A stretch of DNA of 64,000 nt from Lysinibacillus sp. FSL K6-0232 (GCF_038008325.1 NZ_JBBOYW010000001.1:1664001-1728000); one strand, 5' to 3'. Shown: positions 17,174 through 26,867, numbered from the stretch's first letter. The notes: a model not told the origin generated them from the letters alone. Made by a program: numbers and translations.

Positions 17174-17203
17174 TAGGAACCTCCTTTGTTGGGGTTCTTT
17201 TTT
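17174..17203 (+). terminator. Second terminator before the NERD gene
   Basis: AGGAACCTCC pairs with GGGGTTCTT over a short loop, followed by a T run. It insulates the NERD gene at 17230. Confidence 0.65.
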
Positions 17204-17229
17204 ATATAATGCTAGTAGGAGGTGAATAG

Positions 17230-18177
17230 ATGATTGCACTTGCACGACAGCCATCAGATGGACAAAAAATAGTAGAGGCAATCATTCGAAGATTGCCTAG
17301 CACGCATCCTGAATACCCATATTATTATGAGCATTTACAGCGCATACTGGCAGGCTTTGCGGGTGAACAGCGCATGGATGCCGAATGGCTGGAAATCGAG
17401 TTACCTTACCCATATTATTTTCTTCATGGTCTTCAAATGATAAACCGCTCCGGCTCCACACATCAAATAGATACCATTTTTCTATATGCTCACTTTGTCC
17501 TTATTTTAGAGATTAAAAATATAACAGGCATTCTCTCCTATCATGCACCCTTTTCACAGTTTACACGCACAACGGCAGAAGGTGTATTGGAAAGCATGGC
17601 CGATCCATTTCAGCAGGTAGCACGACATGTAGCATGGATAAAATCATTACTACAGCAAGAGCGCCTTGACCTGCCTGTTTTGTCTGCTGTTGTTATAGCA
17701 ACGAAAAACGGAATTTTAACAGAAGGCTTTAGAGAGCAGCCTGTTTTTCATGTAACAGGCTTACGTACACATCTGCAAAAATGGCTGCAACAATATCCGC
17801 AATCGGAGAAGGATACAAAGATGCTTTTTCGCTTTGCTATGCTACTGTTGTCGATGCATCAAAAAATAACAAAAGAACTGAAAGTGCCGCTTCAAGATAT
17901 TATAAAGGGTGTGCTCTGTAGCCGATGTGCCAATGGGCAACGTTTGCGTTATCACTATAAAAAATGGCTTTGCCCGCGCTGTGGAGTAGAAGAACACAAT
18001 GCATTGCACCGAGCATTAGAGGATTATCGCTTATTAGTTGGAACAATGCTAACCAATAAAAGCTTTTACGAGTTTTTTGCTATTGATTCTCCAAATATAG
18101 CCTATAAATTATTACAGCAGCTTCCTTTAAAAGCAGAGGGCACTAAAAGACATCGAAAATATTGGATTACACATTAA
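17230..18177 (+). CDS. NERD-domain (nuclease-related) protein
   Basis: A 315-residue protein with a NERD domain at about 60-170. The stretch IDTIFLYAHFVLILEIKNITG carries the D and E-x-K residues of the restriction-endonuclease-like core. The C-terminal third has a zinc-ribbon pattern (CSRCANGQRLRYH then LCPRCGVEE, two CxxC pairs near 227-257). NERD proteins are common in Bacillales, are predicted nucleases, and no clear pathway is known. It is a single gene between terminators. Start ATG follows AGGAGGTGAATAG. Confidence 0.83.
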   Translation: MIALARQPSDGQKIVEAIIRRLPSTHPEYPYYYEHLQRILAGFAGEQRMDAEWLEIELPYPYYFLHGLQMINRSGSTHQIDTIFLYAHFVLILEIKNITGILSYHAPFSQFTRTTAEGVLESMADPFQQVARHVAWIKSLLQQERLDLPVLSAVVIATKNGILTEGFREQPVFHVTGLRTHLQKWLQQYPQSEKDTKMLFRFAMLLLSMHQKITKELKVPLQDIIKGVLCSRCANGQRLRYHYKKWLCPRCGVEEHNALHRALEDYRLLVGTMLTNKSFYEFFAIDSPNIAYKLLQQLPLKAEGTKRHRKYWITH

Positions 18178-18227
18178 AGGAGAGGCTACCAATTCAAGTG
18201 GTCTGAATGGTAGCTTATGCTATTACA

Positions 18228-18258
18228 GACGGATAGAACACAAAAAATGACGGATAGG
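18228..18258 (+). repeat. GACGGATAGA repeat, two units 21 bp apart
   Basis: GACGGATAGA at 18228-18237 and GACGGATAGG at 18249-18258, between the NERD gene and the MarR gene. Confidence 0.83.
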
Positions 18259-18329
18259 CATGAATAATAGGATATGTCATACATATTTGCTCATATCTTA
18301 CTAGACAAATGTGAATTCAAGGTATATAG

Positions 18330-18346
18330 TTAGTTAAGCTAACTAA
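18330..18346 (+). promoter_or_regulatory. Inverted repeat, probable MarR operator
   Basis: TTAGTTA-AGC-TAACTAA is a perfect inverted repeat 20 bp before the marR-like gene. MarR proteins often repress their own operon through such sites. Confidence 0.6.
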
Positions 18347-18365
18347 TTTATAAGGAAGTGAGATT

Positions 18366-18785
18366 GTGACGATTGAGCAGGATTTTTTTAATCAGTACCG
18401 TTTGATGTACAGACCTTTTATTAAACAGCTGAATGTTCAGCTTGAACCATACCAGCTATATAGCTCGCAATGGGCGGTGCTGCGCTTCTTAAGAGATAAT
18501 GGGCCGCATTCTTTTGTGGAAATTGCTAATTTTATGGCGATTGAGAAGCCGAGTGTGACAAAGCTTGTTCATAAATTGATCGAGCTAGGCTATGTGGAAA
18601 CAGCGACAGGCAAGGATAAGCGTGAAAAGCTTGTGCGTTTATCGCCATATGGGGAGGAGCTTGTGCAGAAAATTCAACTACAGCTACAACCATTTTTTGA
18701 GCAGGCATTAGCAGGAGTGGCAAAGCAGGATATTGACATTGCCACACAAGTTTTAGCGAAAATTTGTATGAATATCAATCAATAG
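18366..18785 (+). CDS. MarR-family transcriptional regulator
   Basis: A 139-residue winged-helix repressor. The recognition region reads MAIEKPSVTKLVHKLIELGYVE and the wing KDKREKLVRLSPYGEEL, both typical of MarR. It precedes and probably controls the MFS transporter gene that starts 11 bp after its stop, in the usual arrangement of drug-responsive marR-efflux operons. A palindrome at 18330-18346 is the likely operator. The start is GTG at 18366 behind AAGGAAGTGAGA. The ligand is unknown. Confidence 0.88.
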   Translation: MTIEQDFFNQYRLMYRPFIKQLNVQLEPYQLYSSQWAVLRFLRDNGPHSFVEIANFMAIEKPSVTKLVHKLIELGYVETATGKDKREKLVRLSPYGEELVQKIQLQLQPFFEQALAGVAKQDIDIATQVLAKICMNINQ

Positions 18786-18796
18786 GGGCGAGTAAT

Positions 18797-19996
18797 GTGG
18801 AAGCAACACAACAGAAATTATGGACAAAGGATTTTTTAATTGTTTCATTAATTAATTTTACGATTACATTAATTTTTTACTTATTAATGGTGACGATTGC
18901 TGCTTATGCGGTGGAGCATTTTCATGCCTCTACAAGTACAGCAGGGCTTGTATCAAGTATTTTTATTATTGGGACGCTTTTTGGACGTCTTGGGACAGGA
19001 CGGATTATTGGCGATTGGGGCAGTAAAAAGACATTATTTATTGGCTTACTATTATTTATGCTGTCAACGATGTCTTATTTTATAGCAGGCAATTTGCCAC
19101 TGTTGATGTTAAATCGCTTAGTACAAGGGATTGCGCTTGGAGTGGCAAGTACAGCAACAGGGACAATTATTGCGCAAATTTTACCACCTGAACGCCGTGG
19201 GGAGGGCATTGGCTATTATAGCTTAAGCGCGATTTTAGCGACAGCGATTGGTCCATTTATTGGCATTTTATTAACCCAGCTATTTGAGGATTATCGGATG
19301 ATTTTTGCAGTGGATTCAGTATTAGCAATTATTTGCTTTTTTATGTACTTTGTTGTGACAGTTCCAGATGCACCGAAAAATGTGAAGCATACGGCTGTGA
19401 AGGCTGGCTTTAAAGTAACGAGCTTTATTGAAATGCGCGCTGTACCAATTGCTTTTGTAGCGCTGGTAATTGGCTTTGCTTATTCTGGTGTTATGTCGTA
19501 TATGACGTTTTACGCAAAAGAGCTGCATCTTGTAACAGCAGGTAGTTATTTCTTTATTATTTATGCCATTGTGATTTTAGCGACACGTCCCTTTACAGGA
19601 AAATTACTAGATACTAAAGGTGGTAATATTGTTATTTATCCGTGCTTGGTGATTTTTGCCATCGGTATGTATGCCTTTAGTTCAGCGACAACAACGATTG
19701 CCTTTTTCATTGCTGCTGCTTGTATTGGGATAGGCTATGGTAATTTTAACTCCGCTGCGCAGGCAATTGCAATTAAGGTGACGCCACATGAGCGATTAGG
19801 ACTTGCAACATCCACTTATTTTATCTTTTTTGATTTAGGTTTAGGTGTTGGGCCTTATGTATTAGGCTTATTCGTACCAATAATCGGCTACAGTGCCATT
19901 TTCTTTGCAATGGTTTTTGTTATTGTACTGTCCATTGTGCTTTATTATTTCTTGTACGGAAAGCATGAAAATTTGAAACAAGCGGAAATTTCGTAG
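18797..19996 (+). CDS. MFS transporter (DHA1-like drug efflux)
   Basis: A 399-residue, twelve-helix major facilitator. The first cytoplasmic loop GRLGTGRIIGDWGSKKTLF holds the MFS motif A. Helix 4-5 shows RLVQGIALGVASTATGTIIAQILPPERRGEGIGYY, similar to motifs B/C of proton-driven drug exporters such as YwoG/YfkF. The GTG at 18797 follows AGGGGCGAG and avoids a long overlap; the frame opens from 18764 inside marR. It is co-transcribed with the MarR regulator, which suggests induced efflux of a toxic compound. Confidence 0.87.
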   Translation: MEATQQKLWTKDFLIVSLINFTITLIFYLLMVTIAAYAVEHFHASTSTAGLVSSIFIIGTLFGRLGTGRIIGDWGSKKTLFIGLLLFMLSTMSYFIAGNLPLLMLNRLVQGIALGVASTATGTIIAQILPPERRGEGIGYYSLSAILATAIGPFIGILLTQLFEDYRMIFAVDSVLAIICFFMYFVVTVPDAPKNVKHTAVKAGFKVTSFIEMRAVPIAFVALVIGFAYSGVMSYMTFYAKELHLVTAGSYFFIIYAIVILATRPFTGKLLDTKGGNIVIYPCLVIFAIGMYAFSSATTTIAFFIAAACIGIGYGNFNSAAQAIAIKVTPHERLGLATSTYFIFFDLGLGVGPYVLGLFVPIIGYSAIFFAMVFVIVLSIVLYYFLYGKHENLKQAEIS

Positions 19997-20005
19997 ATGA
20001 GAATC

Positions 20006-20110
20006 GGTATACTATGTAGGCTTACTGGCAACAGCCATGATGATTGGTCAGGCTATGTTGCTTGTGCTAGTAGCAGCAACCATTTTCTATAAGAGGCGAC
20101 AAGCACGATA
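20006..20110 (+). pseudogene. Orphan C-terminal tail of a membrane transporter
   Basis: One frame reads ESVYYVGLLATAMMIGQ and continues to YKRRQAR before a stop, like the last membrane helix and basic tail of a transporter. A stop codon cuts the frame just upstream and no start or ribosome site fits, so this looks like the last 35 codons of a deleted gene between the MFS gene and its terminator. Confidence 0.4.
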
Positions 20111-20138
20111 GATGGCGTTTATGGCCATCTATCTTTTT
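20107..20138. terminator. Terminator hairpin between convergent genes
   Basis: GATAGATGGC pairs with GCCATCTATC over a seven-base loop, then CTTTTTTC. Confidence 0.82.
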
Positions 20139-20972
20139 TCACTGCCAGTGTGCAGGGCGCTTTATATAAGAAGGTAATTTCGTAGCATGATCCCCTTGTG
20201 CAGCATTGATTTGCATTTGTGTTAAAAACATACTAGTGGATAAATCAGCCCCACACAAATTAGCATCTCGTAAGTCAGCCCCAATAAAATCTACCTCACG
20301 TAAATCAGCATTTTGTAGATTTGCAGCAATTAAATAGCTACCTCTTAGGTCAGTAGCACGTAAATCCTTGCCCTTTAAATTTTTCCCCATCCAATCGGCT
20401 CCGCGCTGATTCAACTTTTTAGAGGGCTTTTTCTGTAAACGAATATATTCGCTTGTTTGCAGCAGCAGTGCGTTCACTGGCATACGGATAGTGACAATAT
20501 CGAGTGCTAGGAGGGCATCTGCATCGCATGCTATTAGTTGCTGGAGCTGTTCCAATTGGGCTAAAAGCTGCTTATAAAGCGACTTGTCCACCTTATAGGA
20601 TAATGCCTCAGCTACATAGGCAATCATTTCATAAAGCTGCTCCATAATCGGGAAAACCTGAAACATCTTCTCAGCATGTTTGCGCGACTGTCGCCAATCC
20701 TGCCCTTGAAATGTCATTTGTGAAACATGCTGCCCTGCTCCTAAGCAGTCAAAAACTGTACAGCCCTTAAAGCCTGTATCTCTTAGCTCATGATGAATAC
20801 GACAGCGATAGTCCTCCTGCAAATTTGGACATGGCTTGCCCGCTGGTTTATGTATTGCAAAGTCACTGGAAGCGACAATATTTAAAGCTGTACAGCATAA
20901 GCCAAAACAATTTTGGCAATCTGCCTGTAAGCTTTTTCGGGTAGTTATACCGATGGATGCATCGTTAGACAT
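20139..20972 (-). CDS. YkgJ-like Cys-cluster domain joined to pentapeptide repeats
   Basis: A 277-residue protein. The first 75 residues hold many cysteines (CQNCFGLCC, CPNLQEDYRCRIH, CTVFDCLG), the pattern of the YkgJ/UPF0153 metal-binding family. A helical middle part follows. Residues about 190-265 form pentapeptide repeats of A(D/N)Lxx type (LKGKDLRATDLRGSYLIAAN and so on), which fold as a right-handed beta helix. Such pairs occur in Bacillales, but the biochemical role is unknown. It is transcribed alone, divergent from the PucR gene. Confidence 0.78.
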   Translation of the reverse strand: MSNDASIGITTRKSLQADCQNCFGLCCTALNIVASSDFAIHKPAGKPCPNLQEDYRCRIHHELRDTGFKGCTVFDCLGAGQHVSQMTFQGQDWRQSRKHAEKMFQVFPIMEQLYEMIAYVAEALSYKVDKSLYKQLLAQLEQLQQLIACDADALLALDIVTIRMPVNALLLQTSEYIRLQKKPSKKLNQRGADWMGKNLKGKDLRATDLRGSYLIAANLQNADLREVDFIGADLRDANLCGADLSTSMFLTQMQINAAQGDHATKLPSYIKRPAHWQ

Positions 20973-21098
20973 TGTTGTTGCCCTCCTTCATTTAGTGTAT
21001 ATTTTATCATGAATAGGCTAGCTATTGAACGTTGGACATTTTGAAAGATGCTAGGGAATATGGTATTCTTCTTCGCAAGAATGATGGAAAAGTCGGTG

Positions 21099-22697
21099 AT
21101 GAAACATGGGGTAACGGTCAAGGATTTACTACAATTGCCCTCCTTTCGAGGAGCAGAGGTGTTAACGGGTCAGGATAATTTGCATCGCACGGTATCTTCA
21201 TTATCTGTACTAGAGGTATCGAATGTTGATTTTTACTCTAAAATTGTCAATCGTGTACAGGAGGAATGGTATGCGGAGGAGCTTGTTATTAGCTCGTTTT
21301 ATTCCATTCGCGATAGTGTGGAGAAGCAATGTGAAACGATTCAGCATTTACATGATTTAGGGGAGCTTGGACTGATTTTATATTATGTAGGAATTGTGCT
21401 GCCTGATATTCCTGAGGAGGTTCTTGCTTTAGCAGAGGAGCAAGGCTTTATTATTATTTGTATGCCAAGAAATGATTACTCCTTGCGCTATAATGAGGTC
21501 ATTTATGAGGTGATGGAGGCAATTGTTAACAATGAGAGCGTCAATGATCATTTTGTTCAGGAAACATTAGAAAAGGTATCCTTGTTGCCTGAGCATTTAA
21601 GAAGTGTGGAAATTACGCTAAAAATGCTATCGGATCGCTTAAAGGTCAATATTGTGCTAACAACTAGCCATTTTGATATTATGAACCAAGTGATGTGGCC
21701 TAGAAATTCCACATTGGATGTGGTGGATGTTATTGCTACATGTGCTGAAGCATATACGCACCGAGAAGCAGGCAAGCTGGCAGTGGAAAAAAGGGATGTT
21801 TCCTGTGTTGTGGAATATAAGCGTTTACAGCAAAAAAATGGTGAGCCACTTTTCTTATTTTTAATTAAGGAAAATACGAAGCTACCTACGAAAACAATGG
21901 AAAAGGTTAGTGAGGTTGTGCAAGTAGCCATTAATTTATGGGGAGATAAGCATGATGAGGTGAGTGAGTATGCCCTTGTAAAGGCGATTATTAATGATGA
22001 AAGTGAAAAAATGCGAAGATTGGCTAACCGCCTGCAGATTGATGTTTCTGCCATTCAAATGATGTGGCTTGTTTATATCCACGATTTGGCGGATGAAAAA
22101 AGCATTCGAGAGGAGTTAGAGGGACAGCTTTCCACCTATTATCAAACAAGGGTAATTCAATGTATCGACCATTGTATTATTGTGCTATTAGGCAATTGCT
22201 TGTATAAGCATCATGAGTTTGATATTGCGGTGGAATATAGCGAAACAACGATGTATGATGCACAGCTTGCCAAAATTGTCTATGCGCCAAAAATGAAAAG
22301 CACAAAAACCGTAAGGCAAATGTATCAATTGGTCAATCAAGTAGGCGACAAGGCACAGACCATTTATCCGATGCGTAAATTATTTACAGCCGCGGAAGTG
22401 CGGTCAATGAAGCGGGCAATTGATGTCAGCACACAGGGCGAGGCAATGCTTGAGGATTATTTAATGGTGATTGAGCCTATTTTGCATGATGCGGATTCCT
22501 TGCAAACCTTAATTGCCTTTTTACTTGATGCAAATGGCAGTGTAGAGCGCTGTGCGGAGCTGCTCTATATTCATAAAAATACGGTGAAATATCGCATTAA
22601 AAAAATTAGTGAGCTGCTTGGGACAGATATTACAGCTTACTCGGAATTTTATGATGTTTATATGGCTTGTATGCTGTATCGATTGATTAATGATTAG
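21099..22697 (+). CDS. PucR-family transcriptional regulator
   Basis: A 532-residue regulator. The N-terminal PucR ligand domain (about 1-120) begins GVTVKDLLQLPSFRGAEVLTG, a GGDEF-like/CdaR middle follows, and the C-terminal PucR-type helix-turn-helix includes LIAFLLDANGSVERCAELL and IHKNTVKYRIKKI. PucR regulates purine breakdown in Bacillus subtilis; related proteins act on other nitrogen compounds. It precedes an NCS1 permease, DUF917 and hydantoinase genes and likely controls them. The start is uncertain: MKHGVTVKDLL at 21099 fits the family best, with in-frame ATGs also at 21048 and 21084. Confidence 0.85.
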   Translation: MKHGVTVKDLLQLPSFRGAEVLTGQDNLHRTVSSLSVLEVSNVDFYSKIVNRVQEEWYAEELVISSFYSIRDSVEKQCETIQHLHDLGELGLILYYVGIVLPDIPEEVLALAEEQGFIIICMPRNDYSLRYNEVIYEVMEAIVNNESVNDHFVQETLEKVSLLPEHLRSVEITLKMLSDRLKVNIVLTTSHFDIMNQVMWPRNSTLDVVDVIATCAEAYTHREAGKLAVEKRDVSCVVEYKRLQQKNGEPLFLFLIKENTKLPTKTMEKVSEVVQVAINLWGDKHDEVSEYALVKAIINDESEKMRRLANRLQIDVSAIQMMWLVYIHDLADEKSIREELEGQLSTYYQTRVIQCIDHCIIVLLGNCLYKHHEFDIAVEYSETTMYDAQLAKIVYAPKMKSTKTVRQMYQLVNQVGDKAQTIYPMRKLFTAAEVRSMKRAIDVSTQGEAMLEDYLMVIEPILHDADSLQTLIAFLLDANGSVERCAELLYIHKNTVKYRIKKISELLGTDITAYSEFYDVYMACMLYRLIND

Positions 22698-22698
22698 A

Positions 22699-22747
22699 AT
22701 AATCTGAAATTTTGTCATTTTGAACAAAATTTCAGATTATTTTTTTC
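22699..22747 (+). terminator. Terminator after pucR-like gene
   Basis: AATAATCTGAAATTTTGT pairs perfectly with ACAAAATTTCAGATTATT, followed by a T run. The regulator is thus transcribed separately from the permease operon. Confidence 0.9.
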
Positions 22748-22819
22748 ATTTAGGCAAAAGACGTGTAGTGTAGCTTTCTCTTATAATTAAAAACATTCAT
22801 CTAACAGGGAGGGAGTCGC

Positions 22820-24088
22820 ATGAAAAACGACAATAACGTTCAATCTTGGTATAGCCTAGGTATTATTTGGGCTGGGGCTATGATCTGTATTCCCAGCTTA
22901 TTAGTAGGAAACGCACTTATTACTAATATGAGCTTACCAAAGGCACTTGCTGTTGCTTTGGTCGGCTATGCCATTGTGGTTTTTATTATGGTCTTGCAGG
23001 GCATGCAAAGCAGTGATTTGGCAAAGCCAACCGTTCATATTGCTGGACAAGTATTTGGCAAAAAAGGCTCTCGTACCATTTTATCTATTATTTTAAGCAT
23101 TGCTTGTTTAGGGTGGTTTGGGATTCAGGCAAATGTTTGTGGGGTTGCACTTGCCAATTTATTAGCAGCCTATAATTTGACGATCCCCGTACCGCTTGCA
23201 TCATTAATGAGCGGGCTAGTAATGGTTGTATCTGCTATGTATGGTATGAAGGTGCTACGTGTTTTAAGCTATATTGCCGTACCTATTTTAGTTATTATTT
23301 GTATTTATGGTCTAGTCCAAACATTAACAGGTGATCAACTGCAATTAATTCGTAGCTATGAGCCACAGGGCACGATGAGCTTTATGGATGGGCTAGCAGT
23401 AACAATTGGCTCCTTTGCATTGGGGGCAGTGATCGCAGGCGATTATTCGCAATTTTCCAAAAAGCGCTCAGATGTTTTTAAGGCTGCTACCTTAGGAATT
23501 ATTCCTGCGGGTGTGCTGATGATTGGCGTAGGAGCTGTATTAACAATTGCTTATCAAACAAGTGATTTAACAGCCGTATTTTTGCATATTGCTACACCGT
23601 TTATTGGTGGCGTTGCTTTAATTTTAGCGACATGGAAAACAAACTTAGTCAATGCGATTTCAGGAGGCATTGCGCTTATTAATGTTTTTGATATTGCTAA
23701 AAAGAAAGAAAAAATTGCAATTGGCGTTGCAGGAACAATTGGCACAGTTTTAGCGGTGATTGGCATTTTAAACTACTTTACACCGATTATGTCGATTTTA
23801 TCAGCGATGATTCCACCTGTTGCAGGGGTAATGATTGCTTCATATTGGGTGATTCATAAAGGCAATAAGGCGAGCTGGCAGGAGGTAGAGGGTGTGAATC
23901 GATTAGGCGTCTTCTCTTGGCTTGTAGGGGCAGTGATAGCTTGCTTACCTGTTGTCTTCTCTTTATTCCCTGAGTTACCAGCATTACCGAATAATCCGAT
24001 GATTGGTATTATTATTTCCTTTATTCTTTACTATATTGGGTATCGTATATCCGCACAAAAAACGGTCGTACTGGAGGAACAGCAATGA
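22820..24088 (+). CDS. NCS1-family nucleobase/allantoin/hydantoin permease (CodB-like)
   Basis: A 422-residue membrane transporter with about twelve helices. It is like CodB in length and in the glycine-rich GDYSQFSKKRSDVFKAA loop near 205-221. The start MKNDNNVQSWYSLGIIWAGA and PTVHIAGQVFGKKGSR match the cytosine-permease branch of NCS1. It imports a heterocyclic nitrogen compound; the neighbours suggest a hydantoin- or purine-like ring. It overlaps the DUF917 gene by four bases, in the operon 22820-26731. Ribosome site GGGAGGGAG. Confidence 0.85.
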   Translation: MKNDNNVQSWYSLGIIWAGAMICIPSLLVGNALITNMSLPKALAVALVGYAIVVFIMVLQGMQSSDLAKPTVHIAGQVFGKKGSRTILSIILSIACLGWFGIQANVCGVALANLLAAYNLTIPVPLASLMSGLVMVVSAMYGMKVLRVLSYIAVPILVIICIYGLVQTLTGDQLQLIRSYEPQGTMSFMDGLAVTIGSFALGAVIAGDYSQFSKKRSDVFKAATLGIIPAGVLMIGVGAVLTIAYQTSDLTAVFLHIATPFIGGVALILATWKTNLVNAISGGIALINVFDIAKKKEKIAIGVAGTIGTVLAVIGILNYFTPIMSILSAMIPPVAGVMIASYWVIHKGNKASWQEVEGVNRLGVFSWLVGAVIACLPVVFSLFPELPALPNNPMIGIIISFILYYIGYRISAQKTVVLEEQQ

Positions 24089-25188
24089 GATATTTAGATC
24101 AAGCAGCTATTGAACATATTGCGATTGGCGCAGCATTTCTAGGAACAGGTGGAGGTGGTGATCCATATATTGGCAAGCTAATGGCACTTTCCGCTATTGA
24201 AAAAAATGGTCCTGTCAAGCTATATTCAGTCGATGAAGTGGCAGATGATGACTTTTTTATTCCAGCAGCGATGATGGGTGCACCATCCGTACTAATTGAA
24301 AAATTCCCGCGTGGCGATGAATTTGTCAAGGTTTTTCAAAAGCTTGCCCAATATTTAGGTAAGGATAAAATTGCTGGCACATATCCTATGGAGGCGGGCG
24401 GTGTCAATTCTATGATTCCGATTGTTGTAGCAGCACAGCTAGGCTTACCATTAATTGATTGTGATGGCATGGGACGCGCATTCCCAGAGCTGCAAATGGT
24501 AACCTTCCACCTTGATGGTATTTCCGCAACACCAATGGCGATTACAGATGAAAAAGGTAATATTGGTATTTTTGAAACCATTGATAATAAATGGACAGAG
24601 CGCATAGCACGATCAGCTACTGTTGAGATGGGGGCTAGCTCCTTAGTAAGCTTGTATCCAACAACAGGCGCGCAAATTAAGCAAAGTGGTGTGCATCATA
24701 TTATTACACTATCTGAGCAAATCGGTGCAATTATTGCTTCTAAAGATCAGGAGGTAAATGATAAGCTAGAGAGCCTGCTTACGCTTGTAAAAGGATACGA
24801 GCTATTCCAAGGAAAAATTGTCGATGTTATTCGTGAAACAAAGGGCGGCTTTAACCTTGGAAAAATGGTGCTAGAGGGTATTGATACGTATAAAGCAGAC
24901 GAAATGAAGGTTCATTTCCAAAATGAAAATTTAATTGCAGAGAAAAACGAGCAGGTTGTTGCAATGACACCAGATTTAATTTGCTTGGTGGATTATGAAA
25001 CATTACAGCCTGTTACAACAGAAAGCTTAAAATATGGTAAACGTGTGCGTGTAATTGGCTTACCAGCGCATGAAAAATGGCGTACAGCTAAGGGCATTGA
25101 AACGGCAGGTCCAAAATACTTTGGCTATGACTATGACTACACGCCAATTGAGGAAATGGTGAAAAAGGGGGAAGCAGAGCATGTATAA
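24085..25188 (+). CDS. DUF917 family protein (hydantoinase-associated)
   Basis: A 367-residue cytosolic protein of the DUF917 family. It has the conserved start AIGAAFLGTGGGGDPYIGK, EAGGVNSMIPI at about 112-122 and DCDGMGRAFPELQM at about 131-144. These proteins nearly always sit next to hydantoinase A-type genes and are thought to form or complement a hydrolase; enzymatic proof is limited. The ATG overlaps the permease stop and its own end overlaps the next gene by eight bases, so all three are translationally coupled. Confidence 0.86.
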   Translation: MRYLDQAAIEHIAIGAAFLGTGGGGDPYIGKLMALSAIEKNGPVKLYSVDEVADDDFFIPAAMMGAPSVLIEKFPRGDEFVKVFQKLAQYLGKDKIAGTYPMEAGGVNSMIPIVVAAQLGLPLIDCDGMGRAFPELQMVTFHLDGISATPMAITDEKGNIGIFETIDNKWTERIARSATVEMGASSLVSLYPTTGAQIKQSGVHHIITLSEQIGAIIASKDQEVNDKLESLLTLVKGYELFQGKIVDVIRETKGGFNLGKMVLEGIDTYKADEMKVHFQNENLIAEKNEQVVAMTPDLICLVDYETLQPVTTESLKYGKRVRVIGLPAHEKWRTAKGIETAGPKYFGYDYDYTPIEEMVKKGEAEHV

Positions 25189-26731
25189 AATTGGAATTGA
25201 TGTAGGTGGAACAAATACGGATGCCATCCTTTTAGACCATGATAGTCAGTTAATTTACAGTGTAAAATCACCAACAAGCCTAGATATCAAATCAGGCATT
25301 GAGCAAGCATTGCAGGAGCTGCTACGGGGTGCAAATATTGATAAAACAAAAATTACCCATGCCATGCTAGGCACAACGCAATGTACAAATGCGATTGTAG
25401 AGCGTAAAAAATTAGCAAAGGTCGGTGTGATTCGACTAGGCTATCCAGCAACAGCCTCTGTACTTCCTTATACAGCATGGCCAAGGGATATGATTGATAC
25501 ATTATCAGGGCAATATGTGATTGCACATGGCGGCTATGAATATGATGGTCAATTACTAAGTGCGCTTGATAAGGAGGAAATTACAAAGCTATTAGCAGAA
25601 TGGCACGATCAAGTAGAGTCAATTGCGATTGTGGGTGTCTTTTCTTCTATTAAAAATGACCAAGAATTACAGGTTCGCCAATGGATACAGGAGATATATG
25701 GTACGGACTTTCCTATTTCCTGCTCTTCATTAATTGGCTCTGTTGGCTTAATTGAGCGTGAAAATGCAACAATTTTAAATGCTGCTTTGTGTAAGGTAAT
25801 TGATACAACGACACAGGGCTTTGTGCAAGCACTACAGGCGGAGGGAATTTCAAATGTAGAGGTCTATCTCTGTCAAAATGATGGCACATTAATGTCCATT
25901 GATTATGCCAAGCAGTTCCCGATTTTAACAATTGCCTGTGGACCAACAAATAGTATACGTGGTGCATCGTATTTATCCCAAATTCAAAATACAATGGTGC
26001 TAGATGTCGGTGGCACAACCTCCGATATTGGTGTATTGCAGGATGGCTTTCCACGAGAATCCTCTGTTGCCGTGGAGGTAGGGGATATTCGTACAAACTT
26101 TAGAATGCCTGATATCATTTCGGTTGGTCTTGGTGGCGGCAGTATTGTGCGTGTACAGGATGATAACATTACGGTAGGGCCAGATAGTGTTGGCTATCGC
26201 ATTAATGAGGAGGCACTTGTTTTTGGTGGCTCTACATTAACAACAACAGATATTGCTGTGCGACTAGGCTTGGCAGACGTTGGTGATCCTCAATTAGTGG
26301 CACATATTGATGAAGCCTTTGCCAAGGCTGTGCAGGAGGAAATCGCTAGCTTACTAGAGCAGGCCATTGATAAAATGAAAACCTCCTCAGAGGATGTATC
26401 GCTTGTATTAGTCGGTGGTGGCAGTATTATTGTCCCTGAGAAAATCAAAGGCGTTTCCCGTATTGTGAAGTCAGAATATGGCGGCGTAGCCAATGCCATT
26501 GGTGCATCCATCGCCCAAATTAGCGGCCAATACGAGCAAATTTATATTTATGCAAGAGAATCTCGTGAGGATTCCCTCAAGGATGCCCAAAGCAAAGCCG
26601 TTAAACAGGCTGTTTTAGCAGGCGCAATCGAGGAATCAATTGAGCTTGTGGAGGTGGAGGAAGTCCCACTTGCCTACCACCCAGAAAACGCTACACGCTT
26701 AAAGGTGAAAGTGGTTGGGCACATGGTTTAA
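25181..26731 (+). CDS. Hydantoinase/oxoprolinase family protein (HyuA type)
   Basis: A 516-residue ATP-dependent hydrolase subunit. It has the actin-like ATPase motifs IGIDVGGTNTDAILLD (residues 3-18), TQCTNAIVERKKLAKVGVI, VLDVGGTTSDIGVLQDG (about 273-289) and SVGLGGGSIV. It resembles the short hydantoinase A form that pairs with DUF917 rather than with a separate HyuB. The expected reaction is ATP-coupled ring opening of a hydantoin or a similar lactam taken up by the NCS1 permease. No HyuB gene follows; transcription ends at the hairpin at 26834. Confidence 0.86.
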   Translation: MYKIGIDVGGTNTDAILLDHDSQLIYSVKSPTSLDIKSGIEQALQELLRGANIDKTKITHAMLGTTQCTNAIVERKKLAKVGVIRLGYPATASVLPYTAWPRDMIDTLSGQYVIAHGGYEYDGQLLSALDKEEITKLLAEWHDQVESIAIVGVFSSIKNDQELQVRQWIQEIYGTDFPISCSSLIGSVGLIERENATILNAALCKVIDTTTQGFVQALQAEGISNVEVYLCQNDGTLMSIDYAKQFPILTIACGPTNSIRGASYLSQIQNTMVLDVGGTTSDIGVLQDGFPRESSVAVEVGDIRTNFRMPDIISVGLGGGSIVRVQDDNITVGPDSVGYRINEEALVFGGSTLTTTDIAVRLGLADVGDPQLVAHIDEAFAKAVQEEIASLLEQAIDKMKTSSEDVSLVLVGGGSIIVPEKIKGVSRIVKSEYGGVANAIGASIAQISGQYEQIYIYARESREDSLKDAQSKAVKQAVLAGAIEESIELVEVEEVPLAYHPENATRLKVKVVGHMV

Positions 26732-26833
26732 TAAGAAAAGTATGAATTTTAGTGATTCATCAACATGTGAGCGAATGACAACTTTGCTCAGACGCTTCTA
26801 TGATAAATATATAAAATAAGTGTAAAGCCAAGT

Positions 26834-26867
26834 CCAGTACTCAATTGATTTTGAGGCTGGTCTTTTT
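26834..26867 (+). terminator. Terminator after the hydantoinase operon
   Basis: CCAG-TA-CTCAA pairs with TTGAG-G-CTGG over TTGATT, then a T run. Confidence 0.72.
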
